In this document: one piece after another, positions 34,346 to 45,585 of the stretch | How positions within the stretch are numbered: the stretch's first letter is position 1 | Layout of the letters: each line of letters starts with the position of its first letter | Origin: Orientallactaga sibirica | Lineage: Eukaryota; Chordata; Mammalia; Rodentia; Dipodidae | Length of the DNA: 64,000 nt | Assembly: GCA_036365145.1 (NCBI GenBank) | Contig: JAEOAD010000004.1 | Span: 52,293,001-52,357,000 of the forward strand | Reading direction: 5' to 3' | Position numbers and translations under genes: made by a program | Notes under the pieces: model-generated | Seen by the model: only the letters and a program-made list of their open reading frames with translations | The model's database searches: none | What the model was told of the DNA's origin: nothing

Positions 34346-34694
34346 TGTTGCAGTCATGTTCACGTATCTGGCAGAAAGCACCTGACCAAGAGCAGTTTGT
34401 GGAAGGAGTGGGTTTATTTTGGCTTATGGACTTGACAGGAAGATTCATGGTGTCAGGGGAAATGATGACATGAGCAGAGGGTGAACATTACCTCCTGGCC
34501 AACATCAAGTGGACAATAGCAGCAAAGGAGTGTGCCAAACCCTGACAAGGGGAAGCTGGCTATAACATCCTTAAATCTGCCCCTAGCAATACATTGCCCT
34601 CCAGAAGGATTCAATTCCCAAATTGCCACTAGTTGGGGACTCAAGCACTCAGAACACACAGGTTTATGGGGGACACTTGAATTAAACCATCATA
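34346..34694 (-). mobile_element. solo LTR, ERVL-MaLR-like (copy 2), perfect 5-bp target duplication
   Basis: 349 bp, flanked by CCTTC at 34341-34345 and 34695-34699. Minus-strand ends are TATGATGGTTTAATTCAAG and GACTGCAACA, so the initial TG is mutated to TA. AATAAACC near the 3' end is the likely polyadenylation signal. Confidence 0.85.
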
Positions 34695-35389
34695 CCTTCA
34701 TTGATGGGAGCCAGGAAGTGAGGGAAGGGTCTAATACCTATTAATTGAGAAGTCAACTTGCCCCTATATCCAATGTCTGAGCTTATTAGAGCGTGTTCTA
34801 AGGCTTCTTATTGACGTTAACAGTGATTTCACAACATTTGACAGTTCTCTATCAGTGCTTAACTCCACAGAATCAGGTGGATCTAACTTCTCCTGTCTGG
34901 GAAGATTGTTCACATGTACCTATTGTTTCTCTTTCCTGGACTCAGGTCTTGCTGCCACCGCCTTGTGGCCTGGCTCATCACCTCTGCAGAGGGGACTGTG
35001 CTCACTCCCAGAAGAAGTGTTGAATGTTTTTAACTTCATTCTTCTTCCTCTAATATTAAAGTGTCTGAAGCCATCACCATAAATCCTCGGGACATGATTT
35101 ACTGTCGAGGATAGAGGAGGAGCCTTTTCTGTTTGGTGGTGGCTGTCCCAGCTGGGACACATGCTTCTTGATACCACCACTGTCCTTGTCTGTGCCCACC
35201 CCACAGCTAAAGATGCATGCACCCTGCCTTTTAGGAAAGAACAGTAGCATTCTGTGTTTATCCTTGTATTGTTACTATGGGGTTAAAAAAAAAGTAATTA
35301 TAATTGCATGCCTAAGGGATAATCTACCCCTTATGTATAATATATGAAAAATGTTTGAAAGTTATATATACTATAGACCTATTGATATA

Positions 35390-35608
35390 ACTTTTTATTT
35401 ATATATATATATATTTAAAAAATATTTGAGCAAGAGAAAGAGAAAGAAAGAGAGAGAAAATGGGCACATCAGGGCCTCTAGCCACTGCAAACGAACTCCA
35501 GATGCATGTGCCATCTTGGGCATCTGGCTTACGTGGGTCTGGGGAATCAAACTGCGGTCCTTTGGCTTTGCTGGCAAATGCCTTATCCACTAAGCCATCT
35601 CTCAGCCC
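35390..35608 (-). mobile_element. DIP SINE
   Basis: (TA)n and AG-rich tail, 'gcctctagccactgcaaac', 'ccagatgcatgtgccatc' and 'agccatctctcagccc'. TTTATTTATATTTTTAAA after it resembles the sequence before it, suggesting a target duplication. Confidence 0.88.
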
Positions 35609-35821
35609 TTTATTTATATTTTTAAATTGTTTGCCTGTGTGTGGTATCTGTGACCATGTGGGACCTCAGGTACTTGCCTGCAGTGGGGTATGTTTGCTGG
35701 GGTGGCTAGAGTGGACAGTTGGGTGGCCCACTGCATTCCTCTTCTGCCTATTCTTGTTTGAAGAAGCCAGAGCTTCTATTGATCCCAACGTTTGCCTTAT
35801 TATTAGTTTTTTTTTTTTTTG

Positions 35822-35972
35822 AGAACCCTGGAGATTTCTGATTACTACACTGGACTAGGATGCCAAGTGCTTTTGGCCATGCTCAGTGGTTTATATGGGT
35901 CCTGGAGACTTGAACTTGGCCTTCATGCTTTTGTAGGAAGCACACTTAATCTCCGAGCCCTCTCTCCAGCCC
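35822..35972 (-). mobile_element. tRNA-type SINE relic (B4/ID-like)
   Basis: 'atatgggtcctggagacttg' and 'gagccctctctccagccc' keep the end of a tRNA-type SINE. The rest is diverged. Confidence 0.45.
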
Positions 35973-36201
35973 ATTTTGTTTTGTTTTGTGGCAATGTCTC
36001 ATGCACTCCAAGCTAGCCTTGGACTTGCTATGTAGTCAAGGATGACTCTGAACTTCTGATCCTCCTGGTTCCTTCCATATCCCAAGTGCTAGGATTACCA
36101 ACATGTGCCAACACATCTGTTTTAAGTGGCACTGGGACTCAGACCCAGGCCCTTGTATATGATCAACAAGCACTCTGCTAACTAAGCTACATCCCCAGCC
36201 C
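35973..36201 (-). mobile_element. B4-like SINE (B1-ID fusion)
   Basis: The B1 part ('ggcaatgtctcatgcactcc ... gtgctaggattaccaac') is followed by the ID part ('cagacccaggcccttgtata ... taagctacatccccagccc'). Confidence 0.75.
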
Positions 36202-36353
36202 TGATAGAATAGTCTACATATAAACATTTTAAATTTACCTTGGAAATTTTATTTTTTTTTTTTCCCCAGGAAGATAAAGTTGCACTTGTAAGGATTTTTC
36301 TTAGCATTTCAAACATTTAATTTTTATTAAACATCATTTAATATATGTGCTAA

Positions 36354-37013
36354 TGTTGGGCATTGCTAAAAATGGGCTGGTACTGTAAGAAAGCTGGCCT
36401 GTACTCTTGTACATGGCCGAGGACCTTGGGTTGTGGGAGTTGCAGCTGGCCTTATCATTGGGAACCCACCCTGGCACTGGTGACTGGCCCTCCCTGCCCT
36501 CAGGCACGGTTGTAGTGTGCCCTGTCATTGCCCAAAGTGGGCAGAACTGGCAAGGCCCTCCCTCCTTGATCCCAAAAGCATCTGACCATCCCATAAGTCA
36601 GGCTTTGCCCTTCCCCCACAGTTCCTGACTAGCTAGCTGCCCAGGAGACCTTTATATGGCTGAAGTCACATAGCTTTTCCCGCCATTCCTGTTATCTCTC
36701 TCACAGCTCCTCCCTCACAACTCTGAAGTCATATAGCTTTTCCTGCCACTGTCTCCCTTGCACTTCTACCTTTCAACCAATTAGACAGCAACCCGTAAAC
36801 TATGTATCCAATTGCCATATAGTCTGTATGTGCCATCTCAACCTTTCTCAAGTGTTTATAAACCCACTCCCCATGCTATCCATCAGACTGCTTCCTGGGT
36901 GTTTATTGCTGTCATTGCACTCATCCACTCCAAGACCCTGCTTCTTCCCCCCAACTCCTCCTGTGCCAGGGATGTCAGCGGCCAATGACCCCCAGGAACG
37001 GCTAGGACCCACA
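36354..37013 (+). mobile_element. solo LTR, class II (ERVK-like), perfect 6-bp target duplication
   Basis: 660 bp, TGTTGGGC ... GGACCCACA, flanked by TGCTAA at 36348-36353 and 37014-37019. The ends form TGTTGGG/CCCACA, a short inverted repeat. TATAAA lies at 36857-36862, with CCAAT boxes near 36777 and 36808. The 6-bp duplication is typical of class II endogenous retroviruses. No internal viral sequence adjoins it. Confidence 0.8.
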
Positions 37014-37936
37014 TGCTAACATATTATTTTTATCGTAGTTACTACTGTGAAGTATAATTCTTTGACCAGGTATCTACTTGTTATATTAACTTGTTATATT
37101 AAAACACCTGGCTTTTGTTTTCATATTGTGGTCAACACAAGTAACATACAGTTAACTATCATAGACATTAGCACGTGGAAATTCTACTAGCATTTGTCCA
37201 AGTGCAGCGTGCTTTCATCACCCCCACGGAAAACCTGGGCAAGCCTTCTTTGTCCCTTTCTTTCCCAGACCCAGGCAACTATGAATTTAGTTTCTGGTTC
37301 TTTTTTAATGTGAATTCATTGGTGGAGTATCTTGCTGTGTATTGAAATTAAGCTGGTTTGATTTTCAAAGCTCAGTGTATAAAATTAAACTTTTTAGAAG
37401 TTTATTCATAATTTTATTTTTATTTACATAGACTAATTTTTTAGGCAGCTGAGCATTTTTTAAATTGATCAACATAAAAGTTTAGAAATGAGTGACTTTA
37501 CTTGAGGAGGTCTTAATATTTAAACAATAGTAATGAGTACAGTACATGGAACTCATCAAAGTAAAGGAAAATAGCAATAAAAAATAGGGATTCCCACACA
37601 CTTTCCTCATACTGAGAATTAAATACCAGCTATCAAGTTTTGTCAAAATCTTCTAATCTGTAGAAATATAAAATTATAAAATGTTCTGGTAGAAGGCACA
37701 AATCAAAATCACTGGGAGGTGGAAGTGTTGTCCAGTTTTTTTTTTTAAGTGCTAAATTATAAGGATAGGAGTTATTTTTTTTTCTGCTAGATCATCTCAG
37801 AAACCTACAAAAATTTAGGTAGGAAGGAAGTGAAGGAGGGAGGAAGACAGGGAGAAGGGAGGTTAAAAAGAATGAAAGTCCTTGATTTAAACCACTGAGC
37901 CATCTCTCTAGCATTTAATCAGTTTTAACAATTAAA

Positions 37937-38097
37937 TACACTAGGTGTGGTGGCACACCCCTTTAATCCCAACACTTTGGAGGCTAAGGTCATAGGATCT
38001 GTGAGTTTGAGGCCAGCCTGAGACTACATAGTAAATTTCAGGTCAGCCTGGGGTAGAGCTAAACCCTACCCTGAAAAACCGAAAAAAAAAAAAAAAA
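37937..38097 (+). mobile_element. B1 SINE
   Basis: 'taggtgtggtggcacacccc ... ctgagactacatagtaaatt ... accctgaaaaaccg' with an A tail. Confidence 0.87.
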
Positions 38098-38380
38098 TTA
38101 AATTCATTAAGAATACGCTATTAATGTTACTAATTAGAGGAGTATATTTACAGTTTCTCTAAAAAGAGGTGGTAAGGTTTGAATGCCTGGCTGTGCCCTT
38201 GACGATGTTGAACCATGGCCTACTGTATATTGCTTTTTTCTGTGTGCATGGACTCTTCATGCTTCCTTGTTTTTGTTTTGTTTTGAACATTTTCACAGAT
38301 AATGTCATCCATCCCAATATTTGCTCCAAAGAACTTAATTTGGAGCACTGGAATTAAATTTGCCTTTGCTTAATTTAGCA

Positions 38381-38480
38381 AATGAGAATGCAGGTTCTAA
38401 AGTCAGATAGTGTTGGTTCAAATCCCACTGCCCAAATATACTGCCTCCCTGACTGACTAAGCAGTTCTTATCCTTAACTT
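38381..38480 (+). mobile_element. MIR relic (5' half)
   Basis: 'gcaggttctaaagtcagata' and 'gttggttcaaatcccactgc' follow the tRNA-like part of MIR. Confidence 0.6.
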
Positions 38481-38627
38481 ACCATGAAGTGTCTTGCAAG
38501 TAAGCAGAATGGCTGTCTGTGGGGGTGAGAAACAGCAAAACAGTGCTTAGAAATGAATAAAGTGCCTGGTTTCCAAGAAGCCAGCACTGATGCCAGCTGC
38601 TGCCCAAGATGACCATAACAAACACCT

Positions 38628-38698
38628 TTTTTTATTTGTTTGTTTGTTTTTTGGGGGTAGGGTCTCTCTCTAGTCCATGTGCTACCATGCCCCACCTG
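38628..38698 (-). mobile_element. B1 SINE, large internal deletion
   Basis: 'ggggtagggtctctctctag' and 'tcc' join directly to 'atgtgctaccatgccccacc', losing about 85 bp. Confidence 0.75.
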
Positions 38699-38922
38699 TT
38701 ATCTGAGAGTTTAGTATTATCCCAAGGTTTCTACAACTTGTTAGCAGTAGTTTTATTTTTAGCTGCCTTTTGCAAAGCTGCTCCATCTTCTCGAAGGAAG
38801 GGTACACATACTTGTTTTTCCCTGGGCATGGGCCATTGGAGTGGTACATTTGGAAGATGGATACAAGGCACCTCATGACAGCCTTTTCAATTGAAAAAAG
38901 GGCGAATTAAGATTAAATCTTT

Positions 38923-39094
38923 GGCCGGCCATGGTGGTGTATGCCTTTAATCCCAGCACTAGGGAGCAGGCAGAGAGAGGTAGGAGGATTATCATGATTT
39001 CAAGGCCACCCTGAGACTACATAGTTAATTCCAGGTCAGCCTGGGCCAGAGTGAAACCCTACCTCAAAAAAACAAAAAACAAACAACAACAAAA
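38923..39094 (+). mobile_element. B1 SINE, perfect 14-bp target duplication
   Basis: AAGATTAAATCTTT flanks it at 38909-38922 and 39095-39108. The tail is (CAAAA)n. Confidence 0.94.
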
Positions 39095-39194
39095 AAGATT
39101 AAATCTTTGTAAAGTTCACAGTTTCTTTTTAGTTATTGTAATCTATGTAAAGGCTAATTTCATTTTTGCGCTCTTGATTTTATTATGTTTTTAG

Positions 39195-39352
39195 TTTTTA
39201 AAATATTTTCATTTATGAAAGAGAGAATGAGAATGAGTGAGCCAGGTCCTCTAGCCACTGCAAGTGAACTCCAGATACATGTGCCACCTTGTGCATCTGG
39301 CTTACATGGGTACTGAGGAATTGATCCTGAGTCCTTAGGCATTGCAGGCATC
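39195..39352 (-). mobile_element. DIP SINE, head truncated
   Basis: It runs to 'ggcattgcaggcatcc' and lacks the final tRNA-like head. A B1 follows at once, so the head may have been lost at that insertion. Confidence 0.83.
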
Positions 39353-39358
39353 CAGTCA

Positions 39359-39534
39359 TTTTTTTTGTTTTGTTTTGTTTTGTTTGTTTTGTTTTTTCGA
39401 GGTAGGGTCTCACTTTAGCTCAGGCTAATCTGGAATTCACTATGTTGTTTCAGAGTGGCCTCAAACGCATGGCAATCTTCCTACCTCTGCCCCCCAAGTA
39501 CTGCAATTAAAGGCATGTGCCACCATGCCCCACT
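39359..39534 (-). mobile_element. B1 SINE
   Basis: A (GTTTT)n tail, 'cgaggtagggtctcacttta' and 'gccaccatgccccac'. Confidence 0.88.
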
Positions 39535-39688
39535 TTTTTTTTTTTTTTTTTAAACGTAGGGTCTCACTCTAGCCCAGACTGACTTGAAATTCACTCTATA
39601 GTTTCAGGCTGGTCCAAAACTCATGGTGATCTTTCTACCTTTGCCTCCCAAGTGTTGGAATTAAAGGAATGTCCACTATGGTCAGCAC
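39535..39688 (-). mobile_element. B1 SINE, tandem with previous
   Basis: Its poly(T) starts exactly where the previous B1 ends, and 'acgtagggtctcactctagc ... ggaattaaaggaatgtcc' follows. It is more diverged than its neighbour, so the two are separate insertions rather than a duplication. Confidence 0.85.
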
Positions 39689-39699
39689 TTAAATTTTTA

Positions 39700-39701
<2 letters not shown>

Positions 39702-39736
<35 letters not shown>
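39702..39736. repeat. (GT)n microsatellite
   Basis: About 17 uninterrupted GT units. Confidence 0.95.
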
Positions 39737-39737
<1 letters not shown>

Positions 39738-39744
39738 TGCTTCT

Positions 39745-39859
39745 TAACATTTCAGGATGCATTATGTGTCTGGTTTTGCATGGGTGTTTGGGAACTAAAC
39801 TTGGGCCAGCAGGCTTTGCAAGTAAGGACTTTTGACCACTGAGCCATCTCCTTGGCCCT
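39745..39859 (-). mobile_element. DIP-like SINE fragment, old
   Basis: 'gcaggctttgcaagtaagg' and 'actgagccatctccttggccc' remain of the head region. Confidence 0.55.
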
Positions 39860-39884
39860 TATTTAATTTTTAAATTTATTTAAT

Positions 39885-40117
39885 TTTTTAATTTTTATTT
39901 TATTATTATTTATTTATTTGATTTATTTATTTTTTTGAGAGTGTCTCCTGTAGCCCAGCCTCACTTTGAACTTGACATGTAGTGGAGGATAACCTTGAAC
40001 TTCTGTCTTGCCCTCCTCTGGCTGGGATAGGCAGGCCCACATGTGGTACTGGAAATCAACCCTAGGCCTGTGTGCATGCCAGGCAGTACTCTACCAAGTG
40101 AACCCAATATAGTACCT
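39885..40117 (-). mobile_element. B4-like SINE (B1-ID fusion)
   Basis: 'gagtgtctcctgtagcccag ... gataaccttgaacttctgtc' (B1) leads to 'ctgtgtgcatgccaggcag' and 'tctaccaagtgaaccc' (ID). Confidence 0.65.
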
Positions 40118-40749
40118 ACATTCTGTGTATTTTATTAGAGATCAAAATCAGGGCTTTGTACATGTTAGGTGAGGTGCTTTTGATTTTAAAGTAGTGAAAA
40201 ACTATGTGTACCACTAAATACCACATTATAAGATTCAGAATATTACAGAGGGAAACACATTACTCACAGCTGGTGAAATTCCAGAGGGATGTGTACAGTT
40301 AAAATTCTCCAGAGTGAGGAAACACCCAGGGAAGAACACACTCAATCCAGGCAAGGTATTAAAGGGTGTCTGTTCTAGTTTTACTAAGTGGAAGAGCAAA
40401 TTACTGACTGAGAATTATATTTATTCCTTGCCCAGAGACCTCACAGGGCGACAACAGGTCTCTTTGAAAGCACAACATCTCCACTCTGTTGCTGTCCCTG
40501 CCTTTTGGATTTCACTTTGCCCAGCAAATAGACTGGGGCCCCACCCAGAGCAAACATCATTTGACTTCTAAATAAGGCACAAAGGTGAAAATACACAAAA
40601 GTGAGGGAGTTGTTGAAGAAATAAACGAACTACACCTCTTGTCTGTGCTTTGTGGTGATAATGTCTGTGTCTTTGTAGAGATCATAATCTACTCTCCCGA
40701 GAGCCATGGAAAATAGTAATTAGGTCCTCAATTAATGTTTAACTGTTAT

Positions 40750-40840
40750 TTTTTTACTTTTGGAGACAAGATCTTGCTGTGGTCCTCTTGCTCCACCTCC
40801 CAAGTGCTGGGATTACAGACTTGCACCACCACACCCAGCT
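40750..40840 (-). mobile_element. old B1 fragment
   Basis: 'ggagacaagatcttgctgtg' joins 'ctccacctcccaagtgctgg', with 'caccaccacacccagc' at the end. Confidence 0.65.
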
Positions 40841-41058
40841 TGATTATTCATTATTTTCCAGGAGGAAACCACACTACGTTGGTCTGGAGGAAAGTTCTCA
40901 TGAAAAAGCACAAAACTTTTCCATATGGTTGAGTCAGGAGCATCAGTATAAGTGAACTGATATCTTTATGTTGGCCAATAAGTATAAATTTAAAGAGAAT
41001 GATTTCATGGAATTGCTTTTGTTTTCGAAAATGAGTACTGCAAAGGCCTGCTTAGTGT

Positions 41059-41083
41059 CTTTTTTTTTTTTTTTTTTTTTTTG
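41059..41083. repeat. poly(T) run
   Basis: About 24 T with no attached SINE. Confidence 0.9.
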
Positions 41084-41129
41084 TGGTTTGAGTTCATTCA
41101 GGTTAGCTGTTCCTGGGCTATGGGCACTG

Positions 41130-41275
41130 TGCTGAGGACTTTATATTGATCAAACACAATGCATTTTCTCCATAACCTCTTAAGTGGGTGCTATTCCTAC
41201 TCCATTTTACAGATGAGGATCTGAGGATGTAATAGACTGGGTAACACAACCAGTATGACATGGTGAGAATCAGGT
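41130..41275 (+). mobile_element. MIR relic (core and 3' part)
   Basis: 'ttaagtgggtgctattcc', 'ccattttacagatgaggatc' and 'gggtaacacaaccagtatg' are in MIR order. Confidence 0.7.
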
Positions 41276-41339
41276 CAAGAATAGTTTAGTATTTTAATTG
41301 AACTTTTTGTCTCTGGTCTTTCCCATTTAATTAGTCCTG

Positions 41340-41399
41340 CCTCCTCCTCCTCCTCCTCCTCCTCCTCTTCCTCCTTCTTCTTTTCTTCTTTTCTTTTCT

Positions 41400-41431
<32 letters not shown>

Positions 41432-41435
41432 TTTT
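41340..41435. repeat. (TCC)n/(TTC)n/poly(T) tract
   Basis: It is continuous with the tail of the next minus-strand B1. The Lys/Glu-rich frame on the other strand is an artefact. Confidence 0.93.
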
Positions 41436-41570
41436 GAGGGCGAGATTGGAAGTAGGGTCTCACTCTAGCTCAGAATGACCTGGAATTCAGTCTCAGGCTG
41501 GCCTTGAACTCAGGGCGATCCTCCTACCTCTGCCTCTGAGATTAAAGGCATGTGCTACCATGCCCAGCTA
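41436..41570 (-). mobile_element. B1 SINE
   Basis: 'agtagggtctcactctagc ... gatcctcctacctctgcctc', missing 'ccgagtgctggg', then 'attaaaggcatgtgctacc'. Confidence 0.85.
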
Positions 41571-42135
41571 ATAGTCCCTTCTGTTTTCAAAATGATATTT
41601 CTACATGCAAACTGATACATTACTGCTCTATTTACTTACTCTAAGCCACCTACAAGATCTAAGATGCAAACTGCACAGTGGGCCTGCATGACTTTGCTTG
41701 AAAAGCCCTTTTCTTTGGATTCTAAGTTTTCTCCTCTTCCTTTGTATTTGCTATTCCTCCAAGAAGAAAGTAGATCATCTCCCATCCTATCAGCTTCCAT
41801 TTTGTTCTGTTTATGCCATGCAGTCTCTCATGCCATGGGTCTCAAATACTGTTGACTTCACTTCTGTGGCTTTCTCTGCAGATCTGAGGCTATTCCTAAA
41901 GGAGGCATCTTATCAGGAGCCTCAGAATAGTCCTTTTGTGATTGTTATTTGCAATGCTTGGCAACTCTTGGCCTGTGTGCACAGGAGAAGTGGAGAGAGG
42001 TGCAACCCAGCTGCTGGTCTGGAATTGTCAGTGTTATTCTTTCAGAGACACAGAGAGGAGCATGGTGCTGAGCAGGGAGAATTAATGTGATAATATTGAA
42101 AATTTCACATGCAAGTGCAGAGTTTCCATTTGATC

Positions 42136-42176
42136 TTCCCTTCCCTTCCCTTCCCTTCCCTTCCCTTCCCTTCCCT
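42136..42176. repeat. (TTCCC)n pentanucleotide microsatellite
   Basis: Eight uninterrupted TTCCC units, a clean and probably polymorphic locus. Confidence 0.95.
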
Positions 42177-42395
42177 CTCTACAGCTAGAGTACCTGAAAT
42201 ATATTAGCTAATTTTTAGCATACAGCACAACATTGTTAGCTACAGTACACATGATGTGCATTTGATTTTGTGTCTTATTCTCATGCTCGTCTCTTAAGAG
42301 GTTTTGCTGTGCAGAGTGGTATAGATACATAATAGACTATATATAATAGAGTATCAAGTTTCATCAAAGTTGGAAAGGAGTTCTGGTTTGATTTT

Positions 42396-42806
42396 AAAAA
42401 ATGTTTTTTTTAAATTTTATTTATTTGCAAGGAGAGAGAGAAGAGTGGGCAAGAGAGAGGGAAAGAGAGACAGGGAGAGAGGGGGTAGGGGGAAAGGGAG
42501 AGAAAGGGAATGTATGCACCAGGACCTTTGATAGAGAGAGGTGAAGAGGTCATTTTTGGCGTCATTGTGTTTGATATGCCTAATGAGATAGCCTCAAGGA
42601 GATGTAAGAAAATTAGGTACTGTTACTCAGGTGTAGTGAACCATGTCACATGAGCGTGAAAGGCAGAGGGAACATTAAGGGCAACAAACTCCAGATACAC
42701 GTGCCACTGGTACATCTGGCTTTACATGGGGGGTACTGGGTAATTGAATATAGGCCCTCACGCTTTGCAAGCAAGCACCTTAATCAATGAACCATCTCTC
42801 CAGCCT
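42396..42806 (-). mobile_element. DIP SINE split by about 150 bp
   Basis: The tail half ends at 'caccaggacctttg' (42530) and the head half resumes at 'gcaacaaactccagatac' (42681), ending 'accatctctccagcc'. The 150 bp between is not SINE-like and carries no clear target duplication. Confidence 0.8.
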
Positions 42807-42963
42807 TTAAATTTTAGAATTGCTTGTATCAGTCACTGTTACATGTATACAAGAAATCATGCTTTCATTAATGAATGCTTTGGACATGTAATTTTGTATT
42901 GAGGTTTCTGCTGCTTGGATTTGGATCATCTCCATTAGCTTTTTAAACATTATGGAAATTCTT

Positions 42964-43110
42964 TTTGGTTTTTCTAGGTAGGATCTCACACTAGACCAGG
43001 CTGACCTGGAATTCACTATGTAGTCTCAGGGTGGCCTCGAACTCTCGGTGATCCTCCTACCTCTGCCTCCCAAGTGCTGGGATTAAAGGCGTGCACCACC
43101 ACGCCCGGCA
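42964..43110 (-). mobile_element. B1 SINE, 10-bp target duplication
   Basis: GGAAATTCTT flanks it at 42954-42963 and 43111-43120. The body is nearly free of changes ('gtgcaccaccacgcccggc'), so it is probably a young copy. Confidence 0.93.
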
Positions 43111-44633
43111 GGAAATTCTTATTTGTTGCAAGGATGTGTTTTGATTTAAAAAGGATGTGCTATGAAATCTAGCCTTTGAGTTAGTCCATTCACATGTGGG
43201 CATGAAGACACAGAATTCAAACACCAGCGTCCACTAGCCACCTTAGGGTTTCCATGATGGAAAGTTGTGTTTGCCTTTGGACCAGGGGAAGTTTGAGCAT
43301 CAGCCAGGAAGTTTATTGGTTTCCTTTTTTCTTTTTACAAAAATAAATGACTGTTTTTATTTTCACAATACAAAGCTTTCTTTCAACTATCACTCTATAA
43401 TTAATCTGAAGGTTTTTCTTTAATAACATACAGGTGTGTTTCTCAATACTGAAATCAAATATTTACAACAATCTAATGAGATGTTGCTTTTTAAAAACTT
43501 AAATACTTTTTGTGTGTTGACAATTTGCAAGCATTTACAGCTTTATAAAGGAGACAAAATAATGAATTCTCCAATTTTCAAATTGTTTGACAAAGAGATA
43601 CCTTGAAAATTAACATGCTAAGCACATTCTCTTAAAGGTGGGGGGAGACTTGTGAAAATGTTACATGATCATTCCCGGAATGATTTTGTAAGATTCGTAC
43701 ATTCCTGCTCTTACATATTTGTCAGAGGTAAGACGTGCCTGGTGCTTACACACACGATCAACTGGGGTTAGAACAGAACAGGGCAGTCATCCTGGCATTC
43801 TTGAGAAGAGTGGGACAAGGGCGGTTTCATAGAGAAGAGAACTTCTGGAAGAATTGTAAGTTTGTTTGATTTTAAAACATAACATAATTGAACATTTTCT
43901 AATCAACTGCTTTTTAAAAGTGCCTAGTGTTTTCCTTTGAACAGTTAATACATAATACATCTGAAGACTACTTTTATTCTCAGGATTTTATAGAAAAAGC
44001 CAAACTTTTATAGTTTTGTAAAGTGATATTACATAATTTATTTTTCTTCACACATTAAATATATGGGGTGATGTAATTTATGCTTGTTGGAGAAAAAATT
44101 ATATGTAACACTTAATCCATTAAACTGTGTGTATATGCAGTTACTGCTATTATGTTAGTAAAATTCCTTTCAGATTGTGAAAATTTTAATAAACGATAAG
44201 AAACTCATCTTATTTGTAGTTTTAATCTTTACAAAGCTTATTGCAGTCATTTAAGATATAAGAACCTCTATGAGATTTTGGACATTTTATTTATTTAACA
44301 TTTGTAAATAAACCAAGATTCAAAGTTAAGTTGCTTGACAGAGAATTTCAAAGTAGAATCACGACTTGGAAGATTCTTCAGTGGGCACTGGTTCCCCTGA
44401 AGTGTCCGGGTGTGGACCTTTCCCTCTTAACAAACTGTAGTGATTAAAAAGTGCATTTAGTCAAATTTACCTAAGTGAAATGTTAAAAACATGTGACTGT
44501 TAAAAAAAGACCTCGACTGGAATACTAACTCTCTTGGCAAGGACTTTGAATAAGAGTGCTTGCTGTGGAAGTTCTGACTAGGTTGGTGCAAGACGATTTA
44601 TGACTTTTTAACTAATTTAAGAATACGAATTGA

Positions 44634-44840
44634 GGGTGGGAGAGATAGCTTAGTGGTCAAGCAAAAGGACCCAGGTTCAATTCCACAGGACCCACATAAG
44701 ATAGATGCACAAGGTGGTGTCTGCGTCTGGAGTTTATTTGCAATGGCTAGAGGCCCTGGTGTATCCATGCTCCCTCCCTCTCTCTCTCTCTCTCTTTCTC
44801 TCTGCATCTTTCTCTCTCTCTGTCAAATAAATAAAAAAAA
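44634..44840 (+). mobile_element. DIP SINE with head deletion
   Basis: 'gggagagatagcttagtgg' is followed by 'caagcaaaaggaccc'; the 'gcacttgcctgcaaagc' part is missing. The CT tract and A tail are complete. Confidence 0.87.
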
Positions 44841-44911
44841 ATTATGAATTTATCTATCACTTGAACTTTTTTTGTACTAGTGTGTGTGTGCTAAAAGTTA
44901 AAAAAAAAAAA

Positions 44912-44992
44912 AATGACAGCACTGGGGATGAACCCAGGACCTTGTGTGAACTATCCAAGTTCTCTAGCAGTGAACATTATCCCCAGTACCCT
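44912..44992 (-). mobile_element. ID-like element
   Basis: 'ggggatgaacccaggacctt' and 'agcagtgaacattatcccc' follow the inverted ID core. Confidence 0.55.
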
Positions 44993-45195
44993 GTGTGCTA
45001 AAACTCACTTCTCTTTTTAAGGACCACACTAACCTCATTGCTTAGATAGATGCCTGGTATGGCTTAATACTAGGTAAATTAAAAATACTTTTATGTATGC
45101 TTAAATTTTGGGATAGAGTATTTGTTAGTAGCCAAAAATATTTCCTTTAATTTAAACTCCAAACAGTTCGTAATGAAAGTTTGGTGGCTCTAGTA

Positions 45196-45416
45196 GGCTG
45201 GGGAGATTGCTCAGTGGTTGAATGTTTGCTGGCTTAAAACAAATAAAATGGGACTGGAGAAATGGCTTAGTGGTTGAGTCACTTGCCTGTGAAGCCTAAG
45301 GACCCAGGTTCGATACCTCATTACCCACGTAAGCCAGATGCACAAGGTGGCACATGTATCTGGAGTTTGTTTGCAGTGGCTGGAAGCCCTAGTTTGCCAT
45401 TCTCTATCTTTCTCTC

Positions 45417-45447
<31 letters not shown>

Positions 45448-45584
45448 ATAGAAAAAAAGTAAGCTATGCAAATCCTGCCACCTTGGGTTCAATTCCCTAG
45501 CACCCATGTAAAGCAAGACCCCAAAGGGGCTCATATTTTTGGCATTTGTTTGCAGCAGCAGGAGATCTTGGTGCACATGCCTGT

Positions 45585-45585
<1 letters not shown>
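45196..45585 (+). mobile_element. older DIP-like SINE, split by a DIP
   Basis: Its head 'ggctggggagattgctcagt' is at 45196. Its body ('gggttcaattccctagcacc', 'ttgtttgcagcagcaggaga') resumes after the DIP at 45253-45458. Its CA-rich end runs into the microsatellite. Confidence 0.7.
45253..45458 (+). mobile_element. DIP SINE nested in an older SINE
   Basis: 'gggactggagaaatggctta' to an (AAAT)n tail; it interrupts the older element just after 'gcttaaaacaaataaaat'. Confidence 0.88.

Noticed and set aside
41698..42090. 130-codon plus-strand frame with a hydrophobic start
   Set aside because: No family is recognised, no splice or promoter signals frame it, and comparable frames are expected by chance in this length.
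42136..42176. regularly spaced short repeats resembling an array
   Set aside because: They are simple tandem microsatellites without unique spacers, in a mammalian genome; not CRISPR.
42531..42680. possible retroviral or LTR origin for the insert in the DIP
   Set aside because: No TG...CA ends, no target duplication and no promoter or polyadenylation motifs.
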